From contig JAILAN010000027.1 of assembly GCA_024681595.1 (NCBI GenBank), positions 1 through 64,000 of the forward strand: a stretch of 64,000 nt of DNA. Reading direction: 5' to 3'. This stretch comes from Lachnospiraceae bacterium (lineage in GTDB: Bacteria > Bacillota > Clostridia > Lachnospirales > Lachnospiraceae). Shown in pieces: positions 54,803-63,939 of the stretch. The notes beneath the pieces are model-generated. The model was given only the letters and a program-made list of their open reading frames with translations. It did not search any database and was not told the origin of the DNA. Made by a program: the position numbers and the translations under genes. Positions within the stretch are counted from its first letter, which is position 1, and every line of letters starts with the position of its first letter.

Positions 54803-55498
54803 TTACTTTTCTGTTTTTTTCATTTCAAGCAGAACCGCATAAGCAGATTGTTGTTCTGCGGATTTTTTTGATTTGCCTTTTCCCTTTGAACGAAGAATAT
54901 CATCAATATAGGCAGCCACTTCAAATGATTTATCATGATCCGGCCCGGTCTCCGATATCAGTTCATATCGAAGAGTCTGACCTTTTTTCTGTACATATTC
55001 CTGAAGTATCGTTTTTGCATCATAAAAGAGCTGTTTGTTTTCCAGGTCTGTCAGAACATGTTTACGAACAAATCTGTTTGCTTCCTCAAATCCGCCGTCA
55101 AGATAGATCGCACCGATCACTGCTTCATATACATCGGAAATAATGGAGTCTCTTTGGCGGCCTCCGGTCACTTCCTCTCCCTTGCCAAGCAAAATAAATT
55201 TCGGAAGGTCAATAAGTCTGGCGCAGTATGCCAGAGCCATCTCACACACCATTGAAGATCTCATTCGGGTAAGTTCGCCTTCATTCTTGTTTGGATACTC
55301 CAGATAAAAGAACCATGAAGTAGTCAGTTCCAGGACAGCATCTCCCAGGAATTCCAGTCGCTCATAATTTCCGTATTTGTTCAGTTTAAGTTCATTGGCA
55401 TAAGAGCTGTGCGTCAGGGCCAGTTTTAACAGTGATCTGTCTTTAAACGAATAGCCGAGAGCATTTTCAAGTATGCCCAGATCCAAATCTTTGTTCAT
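54803..55498 (-). CDS. rnc: Ribonuclease III
   Basis: About 231 aa. The signature YERLEFLGDAVLELTTS (about residue 40) and DVYEAVIGAIYLDGG hold the metal-binding acidic residues. The C-terminal third (ILQEYVQKKGQTLRYELISE onward) is a double-stranded-RNA-binding domain. It processes rRNA precursors and structured mRNAs. The track start is a TTG seven codons upstream; MNKDLDLGILENALGY is preferred. No clear ribosome site precedes it; the terminator hairpin of acpP holds the only AGGGG. Confidence 0.95.
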   Translation of the reverse strand: MNKDLDLGILENALGYSFKDRSLLKLALTHSSYANELKLNKYGNYERLEFLGDAVLELTTSWFFYLEYPNKNEGELTRMRSSMVCEMALAYCARLIDLPKFILLGKGEEVTGGRQRDSIISDVYEAVIGAIYLDGGFEEANRFVRKHVLTDLENKQLFYDAKTILQEYVQKKGQTLRYELISETGPDHDKSFEVAAYIDDILRSKGKGKSKKSAEQQSAYAVLLEMKKTEK

Positions 55499-55516
55499 AG
55501 TGTATATCATACATAA

Positions 55517-55538
55517 CAAAAGCCCCTAGGGGCCTTTA
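55517..55538 (-). terminator. Hairpin terminator between acpP and rnc
   Basis: AAAGGCCCC-ta-GGGGCTTTT on the minus strand, starting right after the acpP stop. The T tract is short, so some read-through into rnc-smc is likely; no strong promoter was seen for rnc. Confidence 0.7.
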
Positions 55539-55769
55539 TTAATTAACAGCATTCTTGATCAGATTGACCGCTTCTTCAACGGTAGTTATCTTTTCAGCTT
55601 CCTCGGCAGGAACTTCTATATCGAACTCCTCCTCGATCCCCATTATTATCTGAAAAACGTCCAGTGAATCGGCCCCCAGGTCGTCGAGGAATGTGGTCTC
55701 CATTGTGATCTCCTCAGGATCGACATTCAAAACGTCCGCTATTATTTTCTTAAGTTTTTCAAATTCCAT
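55539..55769 (-). CDS. acpP: Acyl carrier protein
   Basis: 76 aa, highly acidic. The phosphopantetheine serine is in [20 protein letters not shown] (DSL). It carries growing acyl chains in fatty acid synthesis and serves PlsX, encoded 20 bp upstream. The usual fabD/fabG genes are not present here. It is followed by a hairpin terminator. Confidence 0.97.
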   Translation of the reverse strand: MEFEKLKKIIADVLNVDPEEITMETTFLDDLGADSLDVFQIIMGIEEEFDIEVPAEEAEKITTVEEAVNLIKNAVN

Positions 55770-55789
55770 ATCTGATTCCTCTCCTTAAT

Positions 55790-56794
55790 TTAGATTGAAA
55801 TTTTATCTTTGATCTTGTCGTTTATATGCTGCTGTGAAAAAGCAATACATTGAAGTATCGAGTTTTTGATCTCCTTGGATCTGGAACTGCCATGCGTCTT
55901 GACAACCAGACCATTGAGGCCAAGCATAGGTGCTCCACCATATTCGTCGGTCGAAAATGTCTTTAGAGTATCCTTGAGGGCATCCTTAACAAGAAGAGCT
56001 CCGATCTTAGTCTTTAACGAAGACATAAAGCTTTCTTTTACCTTGCTGATCAGAACAGAGCCGACACCTTCATACGTCTTTAGGATCACATTACCGGTGA
56101 ACGCTTCGCATACTACAACATCAGCTACACCCATAGGTATATCTCTTGCTTCAACCGATCCTATGAAATGTATATCCGGACAGTTTTTCAGCAAAGGGAA
56201 TGCTTCCTTGACCAGGGCATTGCCCTTTTCTTCCTCAGCTCCTATGTTAACGATACCAACTTTGGGATTCTTAACACCCATTATAGATTCCATATAAACA
56301 GAACCCATCTTGGCAAACTGCAGCAGATGATTTGCGCGGGCATCAACATTGGCACCGCAATCAATAAGAAGCGTAAAACCGTTAGCTGTGGGAATAAGCG
56401 GAGCAAGCGGTGATCTGTCAACTCCGGGCAGTCTGCCTACAATAACCTGTCCACCAACCAATGTGGCTCCGGTGCTACCTGCAGATACATAGCCGTCGCA
56501 GGTACCGTCCTTAACGAGGTTAAGAGCCTTGACAAGCGATGAATCCTTTTTTCTGCGTATTGCCATGACAGGTGGCTCGGCATTCTCTATAACCTCACTG
56601 GTCGGAACAACTTCGATCTGTTCTTTATTATATTCGTATTTGCCAAGTTCCCTCTCAATATCGTCTTGGTAGCCGGTGATGAATACCTTTATCTCCTTGG
56701 ATTCATTAACTGCTTCTACAGCACCTTTAACGATCTCCAAAGGAGCATTATCACCGCCCATGCCATCAAGGGCAACATTAATGTAACTGTTCAT
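55790..56794 (-). CDS. plsX: Phosphate acyltransferase PlsX
   Basis: About 334 aa from the ATG at 56794. MNSYINVALDGMGGDNAP is the diagnostic start, and SAGSTGATLVGGQVIVGRLPG and DCGANVDARANHLLQFAKMG are conserved. PlsX makes acyl-phosphate from acyl-ACP for PlsY, the first step of phospholipid synthesis in most Firmicutes. The track start is 18 codons too long and would overlap the promoter. AAAGG lies 7 bases upstream of the chosen start. Confidence 0.96.
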   Translation of the reverse strand: MNSYINVALDGMGGDNAPLEIVKGAVEAVNESKEIKVFITGYQDDIERELGKYEYNKEQIEVVPTSEVIENAEPPVMAIRRKKDSSLVKALNLVKDGTCDGYVSAGSTGATLVGGQVIVGRLPGVDRSPLAPLIPTANGFTLLIDCGANVDARANHLLQFAKMGSVYMESIMGVKNPKVGIVNIGAEEEKGNALVKEAFPLLKNCPDIHFIGSVEARDIPMGVADVVVCEAFTGNVILKTYEGVGSVLISKVKESFMSSLKTKIGALLVKDALKDTLKTFSTDEYGGAPMLGLNGLVVKTHGSSRSKEIKNSILQCIAFSQQHINDKIKDKISI

Positions 56795-56819
56795 AAAGAG
56801 CCTTTCTATATTCTTATTA

Positions 56820-56848
56820 ACTATACTAAAGGTGTAATTAAAAATCAA
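56820..56848 (-). promoter_or_regulatory. Putative sigma-A promoter for plsX-acpP
   Basis: TTGATT, exactly 17 bp, TATAGT on the minus strand; the -10 ends 26 bp before the plsX ATG, leaving room for its ribosome site. Confidence 0.7.
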
Positions 56849-56872
56849 GGATTCTATTTATTTCGGAACAAT

Positions 56873-56900
56873 AAAAAAGCCTGAGGAAAACCTCAGGCTT
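56873..56900 (-). terminator. Intrinsic terminator of yceD-rpmF
   Basis: AAGCCTGAGG-tttt-CCTCAGGCTT, a perfect 10-bp stem, then TTTT on the minus strand, 12 bp after the rpmF stop. Confidence 0.93.
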
Positions 56901-56912
56901 AAAAAAGCAAAC

Positions 56913-57092
56913 TTAATCTACGGAAATGACTTCCTTCTTGTTATATGCGCCACAGGCCTTGCATACTCTGTGAGGCATCATCAAAGCACCGCATTTGCTG
57001 CACTTTACAAGATTAACAGGATTCATTTTCCAGTTAGCTCTTCTCTTATCTCTTCTACCTTTAGAAGATTTATTTTTAGGACAGATCGACAT
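56913..57092 (-). CDS. rpmF: 50S ribosomal protein L32
   Basis: A 59-aa protein, just too short for the ORF track. Translation gives MSICPKNKSSKGRRDKRRAN and a zinc site CSKCGALMMPHRVCKACG with two CxxC pairs, diagnostic of the zinc-binding form of L32. A strong TAAGGAGGTG ribosome site is 6 bases before the ATG. It starts 2 bp after yceD, its usual partner. Confidence 0.97.
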   Translation of the reverse strand: MSICPKNKSSKGRRDKRRANWKMNPVNLVKCSKCGALMMPHRVCKACGAYNKKEVISVD

Positions 57093-57094
57093 CT

Positions 57095-57634
57095 CTACAC
57101 CTCCTTATTCGCCATGAAAATATCCATAATACCTGCCATTCTGGGATCCGGTACAAAGGAGTCACAGTTACATTCATTCAGGTTCCTGTCAGTTCCGCAT
57201 ATCGGGCAGATTCCTTTACATTCATCACTGCAAAGTATCTTTGAAGGCAGATTTAGAAGAATCTCCTGATCGATGAAATCAAACACGTTAAGATCGGACC
57301 CCTCCAAAGCATAGAACTCATCCTTGTCGTCCATTGATCCCTGATGTTCTTCATCGAGAAATTCTTTTTGAAACTCCAGATCAATCGGTACCTCAACATC
57401 CTTAAGGCATCTGTCACATGGCATCAACAATGTGATCTTAAACGAGCCTTCAAGAAGTATCTGTCCCTTTTTAACGTTTGAAATCTTTAATTCAATATCA
57501 CTTTTTGATGATATCGGATAAGATAAGCCATCTGCACCCGAATACTCTTCAAACGGATATTCTGATTTTTCAAACCGTACCCTGCCTTCGGATAAAAACT
57601 CTTCAGTCAGGTTGATCCTCTTAAGTTCGCGCAC
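57095..57634 (-). CDS. yceD: YceD/DUF177 family protein
   Basis: A 179-aa protein always found upstream of rpmF. Visible are LMPCDRCLKDVEVPIDLEF (CxxC) and the C-terminal CSDECKGICPICGTDRNLNE (zinc-like cysteines). In relatives it is implicated in 23S rRNA or large-subunit accumulation, though its action is not settled. The start is a GTG at 57634 placed immediately after the expected transcription start of a consensus promoter, with no upstream ribosome site: a probable leaderless mRNA. Codons further in lack a better start; an AAGAGG is inside the gene. Confidence 0.9.
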   Translation of the reverse strand: MRELKRINLTEEFLSEGRVRFEKSEYPFEEYSGADGLSYPISSKSDIELKISNVKKGQILLEGSFKITLLMPCDRCLKDVEVPIDLEFQKEFLDEEHQGSMDDKDEFYALEGSDLNVFDFIDQEILLNLPSKILCSDECKGICPICGTDRNLNECNCDSFVPDPRMAGIMDIFMANKEV

Positions 57635-57641
57635 CTTATGA

Positions 57642-57670
57642 ATTATAAAGATACACTAAAACTTTGTCAA
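57642..57670 (-). promoter_or_regulatory. Consensus sigma-A promoter for yceD-rpmF
   Basis: TTGACA, exactly 17 bp, TATAAT on the minus strand: a perfect match. It lies 6 bp after the ackA stop, and the -10 ends only 7 bp before the yceD GTG, so transcription should begin on or one base before the start codon. Confidence 0.9.
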
Positions 57671-57675
57671 GGACT

Positions 57676-58872
57676 TTATTTCAGTAATTTCAACGTCTGA
57701 CGGGCTATTTCGAGTTCTTCGTTTGTAGGTATTACATAAACCTTGACATCGGAATCCTCGGATGAAATGAGAATGTTCTGGCCTCTCAGGGCATTAGCGG
57801 ATTCATTTAGTCTGATCCCCAAATATCCGAGATTATCAACTATGATCTTTCTGACAAATGAAGTGTTCTCGCCGATTCCTGCAGTAAAGCAGATCGCATC
57901 AACGCCGTTCATTGCAGCCACATAGGCTCCAATATATTTAATGACCCGGTAGCAGAAAGCATTAACGGCTCTTATCGCGTTCTCATCGTTTTTGTTATAT
58001 CCGTCCTCAAGATCCCTGAAGTCTGATGAGAAATTATCTGAAAGTCCAAAGACTCCGGATTTTTTATTGAGTATATTCAGCATCTGGCTTACCGTCATAT
58101 TCTCTTTATTGCATATGAATTCAAGAATAGCCGGATCCAGATCACCCGAACGCGTTCCCATTATCAGTCCTTCCAGTGGAGTAAGTCCCATGGAAGTATC
58201 AACACATTTACCGTTTTTAACGGCACTTATCGATGCACCATTGCCCAGGTGACATACGATTATCTTAAGCTCATCATATTTTCTGGTCATCAGTTCAGCG
58301 CACACATGCGATACATAATCATGGCTCGTACCATGGAATCCATAGCGGCGGATCTTGTATCTTCTGTAGTACTCATACGGAATACCATAAAGATAAGCCT
58401 CCTCGGGCATTGTCTGATGAAAAGCCGTATCAAACACTACACTCATAGGAACATTTGGCATCAGTTCCATGCATGCTTTAACACCGATAAGATTGGCGGG
58501 ATTGTGTAAAGGAGCCAGTTCATTGCACTCTTCGATCGCTTTTAAAACCTCATCATTTACAAGTGTGGCTGCTTTAAACTTTTCACCGCCGTGTACAACT
58601 CTGTGTCCGACCGCTCCTATCTCATCCAGTGAAGAGATCACACCGTTTACGGGATCGGTCAAAGTCTTAATGACCAGTTTTATGGCATCAGAATGATCAT
58701 TGATCGAAGCTTCTTTTTTGATCTTATCACCTTCACCTTTGGCAAATGAGATAAAGCTGCCGTCAATTCCGATCCTGTCACACAGGCCTTTGCCTAAAAC
58801 CCTTCCGGAATCTGATTCTATCAGTTGAAATTTTAATGATGAGCTTCCGCAGTTGATTACAAGTATATTCAT
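57676..58872 (-). CDS. ackA: Acetate kinase
   Basis: A 398-aa enzyme making acetate and ATP from acetyl phosphate. MNILVINCGSSSLKFQLIES, VVFDTAFHQTMPEEAYLYGI, YGFHGTSHDYVSH and ICFTAGIGENTSFVR are the family motifs, including the catalytic Arg/His region. It is the second gene of pta-ackA (13-bp gap), the fermentative acetate route. No terminator was seen before the next promoter. Confidence 0.98.
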   Translation of the reverse strand: MNILVINCGSSSLKFQLIESDSGRVLGKGLCDRIGIDGSFISFAKGEGDKIKKEASINDHSDAIKLVIKTLTDPVNGVISSLDEIGAVGHRVVHGGEKFKAATLVNDEVLKAIEECNELAPLHNPANLIGVKACMELMPNVPMSVVFDTAFHQTMPEEAYLYGIPYEYYRRYKIRRYGFHGTSHDYVSHVCAELMTRKYDELKIIVCHLGNGASISAVKNGKCVDTSMGLTPLEGLIMGTRSGDLDPAILEFICNKENMTVSQMLNILNKKSGVFGLSDNFSSDFRDLEDGYNKNDENAIRAVNAFCYRVIKYIGAYVAAMNGVDAICFTAGIGENTSFVRKIIVDNLGYLGIRLNESANALRGQNILISSEDSDVKVYVIPTNEELEIARQTLKLLK

Positions 58873-58885
58873 GATGTACCCCCTG

Positions 58886-59887
58886 TTATGTCAGTTGAGC
58901 CTGGACTGCCGTCAATGCTACAACACCTACAATATCTTCCCATGAGCATCCGCGGGAAAGATCGTTGACCGGCTTGGCTATTCCCTGAAGCATCGGTCCG
59001 TAAGCTTCGGCTTTACCCAGTCTCTGTACCAGTTTATATGAAATATTTCCGCAATCAAGATTAGGGAAAATAAGAACGTTGGCATGACCGGCAACATCTG
59101 AACCGGGAGCTTTGGTCTTGGCGATATGAGGAACAAGTGCAGCATCCGGCTGAAGTTCACCGTCGATCGTCAATGAAGGATATTGCTCTTTGGCGATTCT
59201 GGTCGCTTCAACCATTTTATCTACCAGCGGGTGCTTGGCCGAACCCTTGGTCGAATGAGAAAGCATGGCTATTATGGGCTTAGAGCCGACCAGCTGTTTA
59301 AAACTCTTGGCAGAAGTATCAGCAATCGCGGCAAGTTCCTCGGGAGTAGGATCCTGATTAAGTCCGCAGTCTGCAAAAATAAATGTTCCGTTATCACCAT
59401 ACTCGCAGTCAGGGATACACATCAGAAAGAAACCGGAAACCAGTTTAACACCGGGAGCAGTTTTTAATACCTGGAGCGCAGGTCTTAAAGTGTCGGCTGT
59501 CGCATGACATGCCCCCGCGACCATTCCGTCGGCATCATTGGCTTTAACCATTATAACACCGAACATCAGCGGATCGGAAAGAAGTATCTGACGGGCCTGT
59601 TCTATGGTCATTCCTTTGTTCTTTCTGGTTTCATATAAAAGATTTGCATATTCTTCATATTTCTCGGTTTTCTGAGGATTAACGATCTTAACTCCGTTAA
59701 GGTCGATCTCCAGCCAGTTGGCACCGTCATTTATCTTTTCGGCGTCCCCGATCATTATAATGTTTGCTATCCCCTCTTCCAGAATATGAGATGCGGCGAT
59801 AAGAGTTCTCTTATCCGTAGTTTCAGGCAATACGATGGTTTTTTTATCCATCCTGGCCTTTTCCTTTATCATATCAATGTATGACAT
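58886..59887 (-). CDS. pta: Phosphate acetyltransferase
   Basis: About 333 aa from the ATG at 59887, the short form without the N-terminal regulatory domain. It exchanges CoA of acetyl-CoA for phosphate. Start MSYIDMIKEKARMDKKTIVL; DGMVAGACHATADTLRPALQ and VAGHANVLIFPNLDCGNISYK are typical. The 407-aa track version adds a spurious hydrophobic leader from the promoter region; AAAGGAG precedes the chosen ATG. Transcribed from the promoter at 59954-59982. Confidence 0.97.
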   Translation of the reverse strand: MSYIDMIKEKARMDKKTIVLPETTDKRTLIAASHILEEGIANIIMIGDAEKINDGANWLEIDLNGVKIVNPQKTEKYEEYANLLYETRKNKGMTIEQARQILLSDPLMFGVIMVKANDADGMVAGACHATADTLRPALQVLKTAPGVKLVSGFFLMCIPDCEYGDNGTFIFADCGLNQDPTPEELAAIADTSAKSFKQLVGSKPIIAMLSHSTKGSAKHPLVDKMVEATRIAKEQYPSLTIDGELQPDAALVPHIAKTKAPGSDVAGHANVLIFPNLDCGNISYKLVQRLGKAEAYGPMLQGIAKPVNDLSRGCSWEDIVGVVALTAVQAQLT

Positions 59888-59953
59888 ATACCTTCTCCTT
59901 TCAATGACTATATACCCCATCCGGTGTGCAATTATATACACCAATATGATAGA

Positions 59954-59982
59954 ATTATAAAAAAAAAATAGGTTCATTTCAA
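59954..59982 (-). promoter_or_regulatory. Putative sigma-A promoter for pta-ackA
   Basis: TTGAAA, exactly 17 bp (including a nine-T stretch), TATAAT on the minus strand, about 66 bp before the pta start. The inverted repeat GGTGT/ACACC at 59923-59942 would lie in the early leader. The region is shared with the divergent tmcAL gene. Confidence 0.75.
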
Positions 59983-59995
59983 CAAGGCACAGCAT

Positions 59996-61162
59996 ATGTA
60001 TCAAAGAAAATACACAAAGATCTGTGGTATTATAGCCGAATATAATCCATTGCATAAAGGACACGTTCACCACCTTAATAAAGCGGCACAGATATCCGGA
60101 TGTGAGCACAGGATTGTTATAATGAGCGGTGATTTTGTCCAGCGAGGCGCCCCTGCCATATGCAATAAATATGAGCGTACCAGAATGGCGCTGTTATCCG
60201 GAGCAGATCTTGTCATTGAACTTCCTGTTGTTTATTCTCTTTCCAGTGCCGAGGGATTTGCCCGTGGTGCTGTCAGTATTCTTAATTCACTTGGATGTGT
60301 TGACAGTCTGTGCTTTGGTTCGGAATGCGGGAATATTGATTTATTAATAGAGCAGTCAAAAAAAGCAGTTGCGCGTTCTGATATTAGAAAAGATATAAAA
60401 AGCGGAATGTCATTTGCCGCATCATTGGGAAGATCGCATTCTGATGATGATGGGAGTAAAGAATTGATCTTATCTCCTAATAATATACTCGGGATAGAGT
60501 ATCTTAAGGCTCTCGAACATACAGGGAGCACTATAAAGCCATGTACCATACCCCGTTTGGGTTCTTCATACAATGATGAGGATCTTGGCACGCACACAGA
60601 ATATGCTTCTGCCAAAGCAATACGTTCTTCCATTATGGACAGCAGAACCGATCATATTGCTTATATTCCGGAATATGTCCGCAATATTCTATCCGATACC
60701 AATTTGGTTTATCCCGATATGTTCTCTGATATGCTGTTCTATAAACTTATAACCGAATCATCCAACGGTTTTACTTCATACCTGGATGTCAATGAAGAGC
60801 TATCTAACAAGATAAAAAAGAACCTACATTCATTTGATTCCATATCCTCATTTACCATGCTCTTAAAATCAAAAAATCTGACTTACACCAGAATATCCAG
60901 GTGTCTGTTTCATATACTTCTGGGCATAAAAAAAGAAGACGCTTTCGCATCTCCTCAATATATCAGGATACTGGGCTTCAGAAAAGGATCATCCGATATT
61001 CTCAGCACCGTCAAAAAATGCTCTACAGTACCGATCATCACTAAACTGGCTGATGCTGAAATGAATCCCATGCTCAGAAAAGATATCTTCAGTTCCTCCG
61101 TCTACGAGCAGGCTGCAGGAAGCCATCTGAATGAATATCGTATGTCACCGGTCATCATCTGA
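59996..61162 (+). CDS. tmcAL: tRNA(Met) cytidine acetate ligase
   Basis: A 388-aa protein (YlbM family). The nucleotidyltransferase motif is KICGIIAEYNPLHKGHVHHL, with GDFVQRGAPAICNKYERTRM and LGSSYNDEDLGTHTEYASAK. TmcAL uses acetate and ATP to make N4-acetylcytidine at the wobble position of elongator tRNA-Met. The start ATG has only a weak AAGG. It is divergent from pta-ackA, whose pathway makes acetate, and converges with the GGDEF gene (5 bp between stops). It is one of only two complete plus-strand genes here. Confidence 0.94.
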   Translation: MYQRKYTKICGIIAEYNPLHKGHVHHLNKAAQISGCEHRIVIMSGDFVQRGAPAICNKYERTRMALLSGADLVIELPVVYSLSSAEGFARGAVSILNSLGCVDSLCFGSECGNIDLLIEQSKKAVARSDIRKDIKSGMSFAASLGRSHSDDDGSKELILSPNNILGIEYLKALEHTGSTIKPCTIPRLGSSYNDEDLGTHTEYASAKAIRSSIMDSRTDHIAYIPEYVRNILSDTNLVYPDMFSDMLFYKLITESSNGFTSYLDVNEELSNKIKKNLHSFDSISSFTMLLKSKNLTYTRISRCLFHILLGIKKEDAFASPQYIRILGFRKGSSDILSTVKKCSTVPIITKLADAEMNPMLRKDIFSSSVYEQAAGSHLNEYRMSPVII

Positions 61163-61167
61163 CACTA

Positions 61168-62526
61168 CTACGAGATATCGTGTGCAATGATCCTGTTCCT
61201 TCCATGTTCCTTACCGTAATACAGTCTGTTATCGGCATCCGAAATATAAGTATCTATCCTGTGTTTTATAACATCATCATGCCCGTCAGTTTTTTTGCAG
61301 GCCATAATGAGTTCTTCATTATCAAAATCAGCCTTGTCACATTCAACGGCACCCAGCGTCATCGTGACCATGATCGTATATTCTCCGCTCACGATCTGCA
61401 GATCACGTATTTGATCAAGCAGTTCTTCAAGATATGACTTGCACTTATCCAAAACACAGTCTTCAAATATCAGCAGAAATTCCTCTCCGCCCCATCTGAT
61501 GGCATAGCCTTTGCCCATCATGAATCTCTTGATAGTAGAAGATACTGCTATCAAAACCGCATCTCCTGCTTCGTGTCCGTATGTGTCATTTACTTTCTTG
61601 AAAAAATCTATATCGCCGATAGTAACACAGAATCTTACACCCTTATTGATATAAGAGATAACAGTATTGTTCAGGTGCGTATAAGCAGAACGGCGATTGT
61701 TTAGAGATGTCAGCTGATCCTCTTCAACAAGCTTTCGAAGAGATGCGGCCGTCTTGACCGCGCTGTTGCCCATTTTGCCAAGCTCATCATCTCTTGATAC
61801 CACACTGTTGTCCATTGACGAAGTAAAATCACCCTTTGCAAGTCCAGCCATATACTTTTGGATCTTATGGATAGTATCGATAAGCTTGCCTGAATACTTG
61901 ATCGAGAAAAAGCATGCGGAAAGCATGGAAAGAAATGCTATTATCAAAATAGGAACAAGTGTTTTCCAGGCCAGCGGTGAAACATAAGCCGAATCCTCCA
62001 GTATACACAGCATACCGATAACATTTTCATCCGCATCATGTATTGGAGTATAAAATGCAAAATAATCATTCTTGCCGAAACTGACGTTTGAGTAAAAACA
62101 GTCTTTATTTCCGACTATCACATCATTATAGATCACGTCGGAATCGCCCGCACCGATGATGCGTTCTCCGTAAGCATTCCTCAAAGTAGTTATAACAACA
62201 TACTGCTGATAACAGAAGGTGATATCAATTCCTGTCTTATCCTTAATGGAATCTATATATTCATAATCGCCATTGATCATTTTATCGCCTTTGTAAAAGT
62301 CAATAGCATCATTTGATGATTCGTATCTGTAATCACCCGGATACAACATATCATATCCGACAAGGACAGCATTGGACATGTTCCTTAACTGTTGTTCTAT
62401 ATTCTTGTTAAGAGAACGAAGGACCAGTGACGAACCCGAAACAGTAATGATAAAACCCATGATCAGCATGGGTATGATAGTTATAGTCAGAAATGATAGA
62501 GTAATTCCACCCGGTTTCTTTTTCAT
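61168..62526 (-). CDS. Membrane GGDEF diguanylate cyclase with extracellular sensor
   Basis: A 452-aa protein. A first helix (about 8-30), an extracellular Cache-like sensor (about 35-185; DKTGIDITFCYQQYVVITTL, VIGMLCILEDSAYV), a second helix (about 188-208), a HAMP-like linker with AGLAKGDFTSSMDNS, and a GGDEF domain (about 275-450) with DQLTSLNNRRSAYTHLNN and RWGGEEFLLIFED. It should make c-di-GMP in response to an outside signal. No RxxD inhibitory site is seen. GGAGGAG lies 4 bases before the ATG. Confidence 0.92.
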   Translation of the reverse strand: MKKKPGGITLSFLTITIIPMLIMGFIITVSGSSLVLRSLNKNIEQQLRNMSNAVLVGYDMLYPGDYRYESSNDAIDFYKGDKMINGDYEYIDSIKDKTGIDITFCYQQYVVITTLRNAYGERIIGAGDSDVIYNDVIVGNKDCFYSNVSFGKNDYFAFYTPIHDADENVIGMLCILEDSAYVSPLAWKTLVPILIIAFLSMLSACFFSIKYSGKLIDTIHKIQKYMAGLAKGDFTSSMDNSVVSRDDELGKMGNSAVKTAASLRKLVEEDQLTSLNNRRSAYTHLNNTVISYINKGVRFCVTIGDIDFFKKVNDTYGHEAGDAVLIAVSSTIKRFMMGKGYAIRWGGEEFLLIFEDCVLDKCKSYLEELLDQIRDLQIVSGEYTIMVTMTLGAVECDKADFDNEELIMACKKTDGHDDVIKHRIDTYISDADNRLYYGKEHGRNRIIAHDIS

Positions 62527-62563
62527 GATCTCCTCCGGCTAATAAACTCGCATGAAAACCAAG

Positions 62564-63928
62564 TCAGTTTTTAAAACTGTGAATAGGGGCCGGAATACGG
62601 CCTTTACGTGCAATGAAATCATCGCAGGAATACTGATTTACATCCATGATGGGAGCATGTCCCAGCAATCCGCCAAAATTTGCATGATCTCCGGGCTTTT
62701 TGCCGACAACAGGGATGATACGAACAGCTGTGGTTTTCTGATTGATCATTCCGATAGCCATTTCGTCGGCTATTATACCGGATATCGTAGAGCTTTTTGT
62801 ATCTCCCGGAATAGCGATCATATCAAGTCCTACAGAGCATACACATGTCATTGCTTCAAGCTTCTCTATAGTAAGTGAACCCCTTGTAGCAGCATCTATC
62901 ATACCCTGGTCCTCAGATACGGGAATAAATGCTCCGGACAGACCTCCTACATATGAAGCCGCCATAACGCCGCCCTTTTTAACCTGATCGTTTAGGATGG
63001 CAAGCGCTGCAGTTGTGCCGGGAGCCCCTGCACTCTCCAGACCCATTTCACACAGAATATCAGCAACGGAATCGCCTATCGCAGGTGTGGGAGCCAAAGA
63101 CAGATCGACTATGCCGAAAGGAACGCCAAGTCTTTTGGAAGCTTCCATGGCAACCAGCTGTCCGACTCTGGTAACCTTACAGGCCGTTGTTTTTATTGTT
63201 TCACAAAGTACCTCAAAGCTCTCACCACGGACTTTTTCAAGCGCAGTCTTAACAACTCCGGGACCTGAAACCCCAACATTTATTACCTTGTCTCCTTCGG
63301 TAACACCATGAAAAGCTCCGGCCATAAACGGATTATCATCCGGTGCATTACACAGCACAACCAGTTTGGTGCATCCGATCGAATCATTATCCTTTGTCAG
63401 CTCAGCCGTCTTTTTGATCACATCGCCCATAAGTCTGACAGCATCCATATCAATTCCCGTTCTGGTCGAGCCCACATTAACGGAGCTCATAATTCTTTCG
63501 GTGGAAGAAAGAGCGATCGGTATTGAACGGATCAGCAGTTCATCTGCTTTGGTCATTCCCTTCGCAACCAGTGCGGAATAACCACCTATAAAGTTCACTC
63601 CGACTTCTTTTGCGACCTCATCAAGTGTTACCGCTATGGAAGCAAAATCCTCCTCAGTGCGGCAAGCGCTTCCTCCGATAAGACCTATCGGAGTAACTGA
63701 TATCCTCTTGTTAACTATCGGGATCCCATAATATCTGGATATCTTATCGCCTGTTGCAACCAGATCCTTAGCCGAATCATAGATTTTGTCATGTATGTTT
63801 TTTTTCAGCTTATAAAGATCCGAATCTATACAGTCAAGCAAAGAGATACCCAGCGTAATGGTACGTACATCAAGGTTCTCCTTGGAGATCATTTCATTTG
63901 TTTCAGATACTTCTCTTAAATTTATCAT
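62564..63928 (-). CDS. DUF711 (UPF0210) family protein
   Basis: A 454-aa cytosolic protein. [16 protein letters not shown] near the start and [20 protein letters not shown]-like [20 protein letters not shown] (about residue 275) are typical of this family, with a Gly-rich pattern similar to pyruvate formate-lyase-type barrels. Function is unknown, although it is nearly always next to an ACT-domain UPF0237 gene, as here (11-bp gap). Confidence 0.92.
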   Translation of the reverse strand: MINLREVSETNEMISKENLDVRTITLGISLLDCIDSDLYKLKKNIHDKIYDSAKDLVATGDKISRYYGIPIVNKRISVTPIGLIGGSACRTEEDFASIAVTLDEVAKEVGVNFIGGYSALVAKGMTKADELLIRSIPIALSSTERIMSSVNVGSTRTGIDMDAVRLMGDVIKKTAELTKDNDSIGCTKLVVLCNAPDDNPFMAGAFHGVTEGDKVINVGVSGPGVVKTALEKVRGESFEVLCETIKTTACKVTRVGQLVAMEASKRLGVPFGIVDLSLAPTPAIGDSVADILCEMGLESAGAPGTTAALAILNDQVKKGGVMAASYVGGLSGAFIPVSEDQGMIDAATRGSLTIEKLEAMTCVCSVGLDMIAIPGDTKSSTISGIIADEMAIGMINQKTTAVRIIPVVGKKPGDHANFGGLLGHAPIMDVNQYSCDDFIARKGRIPAPIHSFKN

Positions 63929-63939
63929 GTCTACCTCAC

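Noticed and set aside
55496-55519. Third leaderless candidate: rnc with TATGAT seven bases before its ATG
   Set aside because: No -35 box at proper spacing; the spacing upstream falls in the GC-rich terminator stem. Read-through from acpP is as likely.
56795-56872. FapR operator before plsX
   Set aside because: TTTAGTATAGTTAATAAG has a TTAGTA-like half but no convincing inverted second half.
59888-60109. 74-residue hydrophobic extension of pta
   Set aside because: It would overlap the promoter and tmcAL; the internal ATG has a good ribosome site and the family N-terminus.
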